Assembly: GCA_019322455.1 (NCBI GenBank)
Contig: JAHWIT010000155.1
Coordinates: forward strand, 1-11,603
Direction of reading: 5' to 3'
DNA from: Candidatus Woesearchaeota archaeon
Lineage (GTDB): Archaea > Nanobdellota > Nanobdellia > Woesearchaeales > WJKL01
Length of the DNA stretch: 11,603 bases
The position numbers and the translations under genes were made by a program. Below are positions 1-3,548 of this stretch, one piece after another. Position 1 is the stretch's first letter; every line of letters starts with the position of its first letter. The notes below the pieces were generated by a model, which searched no databases, had not been told where the DNA came from, and saw only the letters and a program-made list of their open reading frames with translations.

Positions 1-158
1 CTACCTGTTGAAATACTAACAAAACCGCTGACAATTAAATAATCGGAATGTTTTTTTAGAACTTCTAAAAAATCCTTAACAAATAAATCTAATTCTGTTA
101 ATTCTCTTTTTATAACAATAATATCATCCTCAATAGTATATCCAGGATATTTTTCCAT
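1..158 (-). CDS. Nucleotidyltransferase-like protein, N-terminal part (runs off the window)
   Basis: A minus-strand frame opens with ATG at 158-156 and stays open to the window edge, giving 52 codons that begin MEKYPGYTIEDD. The segment SDYLIVSGFVSISTGR resembles the 'YVIVSGYVAIxxGRxR' motif near the N-terminus of archaeal nucleotidyltransferase-fold proteins (AbiEii/DUF-type), where an ED(I/V)D metal-binding motif normally follows; here that part lies outside the window. A TATA-like box at 181-190 sits about 25 bp upstream, which fits a leaderless mRNA. The function is inferred from one short motif only, so the family is tentative. The reading frame itself is well supported by the promoter spacing and by ending only at the window edge. 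Confidence 0.6.
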   Translation of the reverse strand, partial: MEKYPGYTIEDDIIVIKRELTELDLFVKDFLEVLKKHSDYLIVSGFVSISTG

Positions 159-180
159 ATTAAAATAACAAAAAAGCAGA

Positions 181-190
181 TTATATAAAA
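181..190 (-). promoter_or_regulatory. TATA box of the leftmost partial gene
   Basis: On the minus strand the sequence reads TTTTATATAA, centred about 27 nt before the ATG at 158. This is the usual archaeal TATA-to-start-site distance, so transcription would begin at or within a few bases of the start codon. Confidence 0.55.
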
Positions 191-219
191 TTTATTATAT
201 AAAAAAGCCTCTGGCGAGA

Positions 220-254
220 CTTTCGTTGCCAAAGGCAATGAACCTTTTGACAAA
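220..254 (-). other. tRNA-Thr intron at 59/60 (T loop), about 35 nt
   Basis: The insert lies between the T-loop residues UCCGAU and U60. It can form AAAGG/CCUUU with a 7-nt loop, or alternatively UUGCC/GGCAA with a 3-nt loop. Its 3' end GAAAG followed by exon U matches the 59/60 intron of the tRNA-Ser gene. The central BHB helix has one mismatch, caused by C55. Confidence 0.7.
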
Positions 255-276
255 ATCGGACTCGCGATCTCTACCT

Positions 277-289
277 TTTTGTTAGTTTA
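277..289 (-). other. tRNA-Thr intron at 37/38, 13 nt
   Basis: The anticodon loop UUGGUA is followed by a 13-nt AT-rich insert before A38 and the 3' half of the anticodon stem. The central helix would be UUG/CAA plus a G-A mismatch, which is a relaxed BHB. The intron is close to the smallest size known for archaeal tRNAs. Confidence 0.75.
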
Positions 290-349
290 TACCAAGGTAG
301 CGCTTTACCACTAAGCCACAGAGGCATAAAAAAATTAATTCAAACTTTG

Positions 350-358
350 TTTATAAAA
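350..358 (-). promoter_or_regulatory. TATA box of tRNA-Thr
   Basis: The minus strand reads TTTTATAAAC about 28 bp upstream of G1 of tRNA-Thr at 325, so transcription would start at or next to the mature 5' end. Confidence 0.55.
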
Positions 359-374
359 TTTTTGTAGATTTTTG

Positions 375-391
375 TTCGAACCCCATCCCTC
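375..391 (+). repeat. Inverted partial copy of the tRNA-Leu 3' end
   Basis: TTCGAACCCCATCCCTC on the plus strand matches the T loop, T stem and acceptor strand of the tRNA-Leu at 531-515 (minus strand) at 16 of 17 positions. No T-stem 5' strand lies upstream (the preceding bases are T-rich), so this is not a functional tRNA 3' half. Confidence 0.6.
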
Positions 392-427
392 TCTCTTTTG
401 TTATAAATTTCTTACGAGAAATAAAGA

Positions 428-466
428 AATAAAGTCCCCGTCACTATTAGTCCCAGGGACTTTATT
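428..466. repeat. 11-bp perfect inverted repeat
   Basis: AATAAAGTCCC (428-438) and GGGACTTTATT (456-466) are perfect reverse complements around a 17-nt loop. The repeat lies downstream of tRNA-Leu in its direction of transcription, so it could be a processing or termination structure or the trace of an insertion. Confidence 0.65.
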
Positions 467-471
467 GATTG

Positions 472-517
472 TGCGAGGGCTGTCCTTTAAGACAGCTCGC
501 ATCCGTTAGGATGCGAG
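472..517 (-). repeat. tRNA-Leu trailer hairpins that copy the acceptor stem
   Basis: Read on the minus strand just after tRNA-Leu, the trailer forms two mutually exclusive hairpins. In one, CTCGCATCC and GGATGCGAG (plus coordinates 496-504 and 509-517) pair over 9 bp around GTTA, using the last acceptor nucleotides of the tRNA. In the other, TGCGAG-CTGTC (472-477, 480-484) pairs with GACAG-CTCGCA (491-501), 11 bp with a 2-nt bulge. The second hairpin ends in CCCUCGCA (479-472), identical to the last eight nucleotides of the tRNA including the discriminator A. Confidence 0.6.
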
Positions 518-557
518 GGATGGGATTCGAACCCACGAACTCACTAAGAGACAGGAT

Positions 558-610
558 CGCTTACGCAGATAGTGTCTATCATCGGCATAAGCCTCAACAC
601 TTAAGCTGGT
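558..610 (-). other. tRNA-Leu intron at 37/38, 53 nt
   Basis: Central helix CUUA (C32-A35) pairs with UAAG, with bulges AG^A and CG^A (^ marks the cut). The intron also contains CUUAAGU (605-599), which can pair over 7 bp with exon ACUUAAG (617-611) and would then hide the anticodon loop. It holds a GAUAG/CUAUC hairpin as well. Confidence 0.85.
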
Positions 611-617
611 CTTAAGT

Positions 618-646
618 TTCGCAAGGAAATCCAGAAGAATTCCCTG
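618..646 (-). other. tRNA-Leu intron at 30/31, 29 nt
   Basis: Central helix CGCA/UGCG, bulges GG^C and AA^A, and an inner 9-bp helix AGGGAAUUC/GGAUUUCCU closed by UUCU. This is a textbook BHB inside the anticodon stem, at a position other than the canonical 37/38. Confidence 0.88.
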
Positions 647-671
647 CCTGCGCATTTGACCAGGCTTTGCT

Positions 672-702
672 CTGAGGAAATTCAAGAATCAACTTGAATT
701 CA
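672..702 (-). other. tRNA-Leu intron at 8/9, 31 nt
   Basis: GAGG of the acceptor strand pairs with CCUC as a 4-bp central helix, with bulges GU^U and AG^A. The intron body is the hairpin GAAUUCAAG/CUUGAAUUU. Removing it joins U8 to A9 and restores the GCA/UGC D stem. A cut one base away (9/10) cannot be ruled out by eye. Confidence 0.8.
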
Positions 703-745
703 ACCCTCGCATTAGCCAGGCCTTTTAGAAAAAGATTGAAGTTTT

Positions 746-756
746 CTTTTTAAATC
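746..756 (-). promoter_or_regulatory. TATA box of tRNA-Leu
   Basis: The minus strand reads GATTTAAAAAG about 40 bp upstream of the mature 5' end at 710, which predicts a leader of roughly 10-15 nt. It sits just behind the rubrerythrin stop codon. Confidence 0.45.
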
Positions 757-766
757 TTACTGATTC

Positions 767-1267
767 TTACCCTTCCAAACTCCATCTCTCAAACTCAACA
801 TAAAAGTTTTCAGGATCTCCTAAGAAATCCTTTGCTTCTTGCAAGGTTTTTAGATGAAACTCTTCTTGTTTTATTAAAAACTCAAAGAATTTCTTAGCTT
901 CTTCTGTTTTTGCTTTTCCAAACTGCTCTTTATAATAAGCAATGCTTTGTTTCTCTAATTCAATTCCAGTATCAAATGGCTTTAATTCAGCTCCATGCTT
1001 CTTAGCCCTTTGCTTAAATTCTTCTGTAACAGTTCCAAAAAATCTTTTTGGATCTAAAGTTACTTTTTGCAATGCAGAAAAATCAGCCTTTCCTTCCATA
1101 TACTCCTTAATTACCTTCTCATGCACAACTTCATCATCAGCTAATCCATTAAATGTGTTCTTAACAAATTCATCTTCAGAATTCTCAGCAATACTTCTAT
1201 AAATCTTCTCTCCTTTTATTTCAAAATCAAGAGCATATTTTAATGCTTCAATAAATTCTTTTTCCAT
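767..1267 (-). CDS. Rubrerythrin/ferritin-like diiron protein
   Basis: The 166-aa product is a four-helix ferritin-like protein. Candidate diiron ligands are Glu near residues 16-20, an ExxH pair at E46/H49, Glu in the ELEKQS helix at 103-105, and a second ExxH at E135/H138. This is the rubrerythrin pattern. The C-terminal rubredoxin domain (two CxxC pairs) of classical rubrerythrins is absent and the protein has no cysteine at all, so it is the short erythrin/ferritin-like form. The family reduces peroxide or handles iron in the cytoplasm and is common in anaerobes. A TATA box about 27 bp before the ATG implies a leaderless mRNA. It is divergent from the gene at 1392, with a palindrome between them that could control both. 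The fold is certain; peroxidase versus iron storage cannot be decided from the sequence. Confidence 0.88.
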   Translation of the reverse strand: MEKEFIEALKYALDFEIKGEKIYRSIAENSEDEFVKNTFNGLADDEVVHEKVIKEYMEGKADFSALQKVTLDPKRFFGTVTEEFKQRAKKHGAELKPFDTGIELEKQSIAYYKEQFGKAKTEEAKKFFEFLIKQEEFHLKTLQEAKDFLGDPENFYVEFERWSLEG

Positions 1268-1285
1268 AATAATTCATCGGTTAAT

Positions 1286-1297
1286 TATAATATAAAA
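1286..1297 (-). promoter_or_regulatory. TATA box of the rubrerythrin-like gene
   Basis: The minus-strand stretch TTTATATTATAA lies about 25 bp upstream of the ATG at 1267, as expected for a leaderless archaeal transcript. Confidence 0.5.
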
Positions 1298-1328
1298 ATT
1301 TTACTTATTAATAATATTATAAAATAAA

Positions 1329-1348
1329 TTATTACTACCTAGTAATAA
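1329..1348. promoter_or_regulatory. Perfect palindrome between divergent genes, candidate operator
   Basis: TTATTACTA (1329-1337), the spacer CC, and TAGTAATAA (1340-1348) form a perfect 9+2+9 inverted repeat. It lies about 13 bp upstream of the TATA box of the gene at 1392 and about 30 bp upstream of the rubrerythrin TATA box, a suitable place for a dimeric regulator of both. The core AGTAATAA recurs in the array at 8944-9020, and 12 nt (CTAGTAATAAAA) are identical at 1339-1350 and 9001-9012. Confidence 0.6.
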
Positions 1349-1360
1349 AAAAAAGAAAGA

Positions 1361-1370
1361 TTTATAAATA
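1361..1370 (+). promoter_or_regulatory. TATA box of the gene at 1392
   Basis: TTTATAAATA followed by ACC lies 21 bp before the ATG. The same 13-nt string occurs at 3517-3529 before another leaderless gene. Confidence 0.65.
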
Positions 1371-1391
1371 ACCTTCTATTCGTATATTAAA

Positions 1392-1991
1392 ATGAGAAAA
1401 TCAGATACTTCAATTTATTGTGCAGGGAATTTAGAAAAATCAATTACAGTTTATCATACAAAAGATTTAGAAAAAATAAGCAAATTCATTAGTCCTATAT
1501 TTCGTGAAATTTCAGATGAAGCATATCTGCGTGAAAGCTTTCTTTCCAGATTACTTGATTGTAATAGAACTATTCAGTCTGAAGGTTCAGATCTTCAAAT
1601 TAAACTATTTAAGATCTGTCCAAGCAGTGGCAATGAGTTTTCTTGTTCACAGGAAGATAAAACACCTATGAAAGATAGAACATATATTAAACTATATCAA
1701 AGTCCCAGAGAAGCCTATGTTTTTGAAAGTAATATACCTGAACATGAAAAAGGACAACATCTAGGAGTAATAGTAACAGATGTGTATGCTAAATATAGTG
1801 GTAGCAGTATACGCCTTGGTTCAACAAGCCGAAGACTAAATGTTGCAGAAGGTCACTTTGATATGGTATTAATTGGTTTTGATAAAAGTAAACCAGGCTA
1901 TAAAGTTATTACTAATTATTTAAAATTTGAATTAGGTATAGACCCTTTAGATGTAGACCGTAACCAATTAAATGAAATTAGAAAAGTTTAA
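1392..1991 (+). CDS. Uncharacterised 199-aa protein
   Basis: I do not recognise a family. The product is soluble, with no signal peptide or membrane segment, and looks like an alpha/beta protein. It has four cysteines: C10, C57 and a pair around residues 75-85 (KICPSSGNEFSC), which are not spaced like a zinc ribbon. The central part (about residues 95-165) is predicted mostly as strands, including LGVIVTDVY and FDMVLIGFD. The start is supported by a strong TATA box 21 bp upstream and no ribosome-binding site, so the mRNA should be leaderless. It ends 8 bp before the stop of the convergent methyltransferase gene. Divergence from the rubrerythrin gene across a palindrome suggests shared regulation, perhaps by oxidative or metal stress, but this is inference only. 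Confidence 0.75.
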   Translation: MRKSDTSIYCAGNLEKSITVYHTKDLEKISKFISPIFREISDEAYLRESFLSRLLDCNRTIQSEGSDLQIKLFKICPSSGNEFSCSQEDKTPMKDRTYIKLYQSPREAYVFESNIPEHEKGQHLGVIVTDVYAKYSGSSIRLGSTSRRLNVAEGHFDMVLIGFDKSKPGYKVITNYLKFELGIDPLDVDRNQLNEIRKV

Positions 1992-1999
1992 TATCTTTT

Positions 2000-2800
2000 T
2001 TACTTTATCCCTTCAACAAACAATAATACTATTTTATCAATCTTCTTTTCTTCAATCTTTACTTTAAAACCAATCTGTTTTAATAATAATTTAATCTCTT
2101 TTCTAGTATAATGTTTTACTTCATGTTTTCTATACCAACTATCAATCGGTTTCTTTGAATTTACTAAAATCAATTTTCCATTCTTCTTCAAAATTCTTTT
2201 AGTCTCTTTTAACACCTGCTTCAAATTCTTCAAATAATCAATAACAAAAACCATTGTTACAGAATCAAAACTATTGTCTTGAAAAGGCAGTTTGCCTTTT
2301 TCTAAATCATATTCAATCTTTGCTTTAGATTTAACAGGAGTAACTAACTTTAACATCTCTCTTGATAGATCTAATAAAACAGAATCCTCAATATAAGGAT
2401 AGCTTCCAGAACCAATTCCTAAATTCAATGTTCCAAGAGGAATCCTCTTCATTAATTCTTTTCTAATAAATTCTCTGATTCTTCTTGGTATCTTTCCAAG
2501 CCATGCATAAGCCTCAACATCCCAGAATTTTTTACTATCTCTTGGCCACCCTTTTAATCCTGGAATCTTAGAAGCAATTAATTCTGCTTTTGCAGTCAAT
2601 TCCTTTCTCTTTCTCTTATTTGATGTATAACTTAACTTAAAAATAATATCAAAAAAATCATCCTTAAGCCGGTCTTCCTTTGTAATTTCAGATAATTCCT
2701 TTATCTCTTTTGTTTTGCCGTGTTTTTTTACAAAATGTTTTATCTTTTCATCTATCTCTTTTTCTATATCTTTTTTGAATAGTTTTTTGAAAAAGTTCAT
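2000..2800 (-). CDS. Class I SAM-dependent methyltransferase
   Basis: The 266-aa product has a basic, helical N-terminal region (1-115) and a Rossmann methyltransferase domain. Motif I is LNLGIGSGSYP (125-135). The ribose-binding acidic residue is in LLDLS (142-146). The methyltransf_11 signature LPFQDNSFD is at 171-179, followed by the helix and strand ETKRILKKNGKLILV. The preceding WPRDSKKFWDVEAYAW segment (85-100) resembles a family-specific stretch of uncharacterised archaeal methyltransferases. The acceptor substrate is unknown. A palindromic TATA box 23 bp upstream of the ATG is shared with the divergent tRNA-Val gene. The stop is 8 bp from that of the gene at 1392-1991. Confidence 0.88.
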   Translation of the reverse strand: MNFFKKLFKKDIEKEIDEKIKHFVKKHGKTKEIKELSEITKEDRLKDDFFDIIFKLSYTSNKRKRKELTAKAELIASKIPGLKGWPRDSKKFWDVEAYAWLGKIPRRIREFIRKELMKRIPLGTLNLGIGSGSYPYIEDSVLLDLSREMLKLVTPVKSKAKIEYDLEKGKLPFQDNSFDSVTMVFVIDYLKNLKQVLKETKRILKKNGKLILVNSKKPIDSWYRKHEVKHYTRKEIKLLLKQIGFKVKIEEKKIDKIVLLFVEGIK

Positions 2801-2823
2801 ATATCTAATAAATTAAATAATAA

Positions 2824-2833
2824 TATTTAAATA
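2824..2833. promoter_or_regulatory. Palindromic TATA box shared by methyltransferase and tRNA-Val
   Basis: TATTTAAATA reads the same on both strands. It lies 23 bp from the methyltransferase ATG (2800) and 25 bp from G1 of tRNA-Val (2859), the correct archaeal spacing in both directions. No second TATA-like element lies at a suitable distance for either gene. Confidence 0.6.
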
Positions 2834-2875
2834 TATTCTATTTTTTATTTAAGATATTGGGCTCATGGTCTAGTG

Positions 2876-2929
2876 ACCTGTGAAATGCGCGAGCGAACTC
2901 ATTTATTCGTTCGCAAGTCACGGCTAGAA
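2876..2929 (+). other. tRNA-Val intron in the D loop (18/19), 54 nt
   Basis: Central helix CUAG/CUAG, bulges UG^A and AA^G, intron helix CC(U)GUGA/UCACGG, and a terminal 9-bp hairpin GCGAGCGAA/UUCGUUCGC. The cuts rejoin the invariant G18-G19 pair. Confidence 0.88.
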
Positions 2930-2949
2930 GCTATGACGTCTCGTTGACG

Positions 2950-2963
2950 AGTTATACTCAAAA
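2950..2963 (+). other. tRNA-Val intron at 37/38, 14 nt
   Basis: Central helix UUGA (U32-A35) with UCAA, and bulges CG^A and AA^U. The insert is a minimal canonical BHB intron. Confidence 0.88.
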
Positions 2964-3014
2964 TCGAGGAGGTCGCCGGTTCAATTCCGGCTGGGCCCAT
3001 TACATTTCCAAAAA

Positions 3015-3018
3015 GAGG
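3015..3018 (+). promoter_or_regulatory. Shine-Dalgarno GAGG that fixes the start at 3025
   Basis: GAGG lies 6 nt before the ATG. No TATA box is present at leaderless distance, because that position is inside tRNA-Val. A longer reading from 2944 would run through the tRNA and is not credible. Confidence 0.6.
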
Positions 3019-3024
3019 CTCAAA

Positions 3025-3486
3025 ATGAATGGTGAACAACCGCAATATTCATTATCCCAAGATTTAGCAAGAACTCTTATTCCTAAACTTCTTCAATTGA
3101 TTGGCTTAGGAGTTGTTTTCTACTTTGCAATATGGCTGAATCTTTATTTGTTGAATGCAAAAGACTCTACAAAAAATTATACATTAATTATAACAATAAT
3201 AATATTATTTATTGCAGTTATAATTGAACTTATTTTAATCATTATAAAAATAAGCAAAAACAAATATCTATTTTATCAACACAAACTTGAATTTAAAGAC
3301 CAGTCAATTCCTTTTGTTAATGTAACAAATGTTTATCTTCAAAAGAATTTGCTTGACAAAATCTTTAATACAGGAACTATCATATTATATCCTAATTTTA
3401 AGATTGAAAAAATCTCAAATGTAAATCAAGTATTCTATTATGTTCAAAAATTAGTTCAAATAACTAAACAAAAAGCCAGTTCTTAA
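3025..3486 (+). CDS. Small membrane protein with a bacterial PH-like domain
   Basis: The product is 153 aa from the ATG at 3025. Two hydrophobic segments (about residues 24-43 and 53-76) form a hairpin in the membrane. They are followed by a cytoplasmic strand-rich domain (about 78-145) with the pattern of bPH_2/DUF304 proteins: YLFYQHKLEF, an IPF...VTNVYLQKNLLDKIFNTGTIILYP stretch (read here in pieces), and a final helix. The DKIF-TG-I pattern is typical of this family. Its biochemical role is unknown; related proteins are membrane-anchored scaffolds. The gene starts 25 nt after tRNA-Val and has a Shine-Dalgarno but no promoter, which suggests read-through from the tRNA promoter. Function is inferred from fold resemblance only. 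Confidence 0.8.
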   Translation: MNGEQPQYSLSQDLARTLIPKLLQLIGLGVVFYFAIWLNLYLLNAKDSTKNYTLIITIIILFIAVIIELILIIIKISKNKYLFYQHKLEFKDQSIPFVNVTNVYLQKNLLDKIFNTGTIILYPNFKIEKISNVNQVFYYVQKLVQITKQKASS

Positions 3487-3489
3487 ATT

Positions 3490-3508
3490 ACTTTTAAGTA
3501 GTAAAAGT
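3490..3508. repeat. 7-bp inverted repeat before the gene at 3549
   Basis: ACTTTTA (3490-3496) and TAAAAGT (3502-3508) flank AGTAG. The repeat starts 3 bp behind a stop codon and ends 8 bp before a TATA box, so it may be an operator or part of the upstream 3' end. Confidence 0.4.
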
Positions 3509-3516
3509 CCATAAGG

Positions 3517-3526
3517 TTTATAAATA
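3517..3526 (+). promoter_or_regulatory. TATA box of the gene at 3549
   Basis: TTTATAAATA followed by ACC lies 22 bp before the ATG, the leaderless arrangement also seen at 1361. Confidence 0.65.
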
Positions 3527-3548
3527 ACCCAAATTAAGATATCTCAAT

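Larger units (their letters stand above)
206..325 (-). tRNA. tRNA-Thr(GGU) with two introns
   Basis: The acceptor stem GCCUCUG (325-319) pairs perfectly with CAGAGGC (213-207), and the discriminator is U73 at 206, as in archaeal tRNA-Thr. The D arm GCUU/AAGC and the anticodon stem CUACC (300-296)/GGUAG (275-271) frame the loop UUGGUA, giving anticodon GGU at 293-291. A 13-nt intron (289-277) lies at 37/38. The T stem GCGAG (265-261)/CUCGC (218-214) encloses a T loop split by a second intron of about 35 nt (254-220) at 59/60. Its BHB central helix is UCCG/CGAA with one C-A mismatch. Removing both introns leaves 72 nt. CCA is not encoded. Oddity: position 55 is C (UCCGAUU) instead of the almost universal U. 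The tRNA identity is secure; the exact ends of the 59/60 intron are inferred by analogy with the tRNA-Ser gene in this window. Confidence 0.9.
512..710 (-). tRNA. tRNA-Leu(UAA) with three introns
   Basis: The acceptor GCGAGGG (710-704) pairs with CCCUCGC (519-513), and the discriminator A73 is at 512. The T arm GUGGG-UUCGAAU-CCCAU (536-520) and the D loop with GG are regular. The class II variable arm CUC-UUAGU-GAG together with A73 identifies leucine. The anticodon stem is C27AGG30 (650-647) plus A31 (617), pairing with UCCUG (556-552). The loop CUUAAG (616-611) gives anticodon UAA at 614-612, and A38 is at 557. Three inserts interrupt it: 702-672 at 8/9, 646-618 at 30/31, and 610-558 at 37/38. 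Each has a 4-bp BHB central helix with 3-nt bulges that put the cuts exactly where the cloverleaf needs them. The spliced tRNA is 86 nt and CCA is not encoded. Confidence 0.92.
2859..2999 (+). tRNA. tRNA-Val(GAC) with two introns
   Basis: The acceptor GGGCUCA (2859-2865) pairs with UGGGCCC (2992-2998), allowing one G-U pair, and A73 is at 2999. The T arm GCCGG-UUCAAUU-CCGGC (2975-2991) is regular. The anticodon stem UCUCG (2939-2943)/CGAGG (2965-2969) frames the loop UUGACG...U, giving anticodon GAC at 2946-2948. A 54-nt intron (2876-2929) splits the D loop between G18 and G19; removing it gives UAGUGGCUAU, typical of archaeal tRNA-Val. A 14-nt intron (2950-2963) sits at 37/38. Both show good BHB motifs. 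Spliced length is 73 nt and CCA is not encoded. A coding gene starts 25 nt downstream with no promoter of its own, so the tRNA may be co-transcribed with an mRNA. Confidence 0.93.

Noticed and set aside
375..391. A split-tRNA 3' half on the plus strand
   Set aside because: The T-stem 5' strand, an upstream pairing arm and the end of the acceptor are all missing; only 17 nt resemble a tRNA end.
2944..3024. Longer N-terminus (from 2944) for the PH-like protein
   Set aside because: It would translate the anticodon arm, T arm and acceptor strand of tRNA-Val. The ATG at 3025 has a GAGG site and gives a normal N-terminus.
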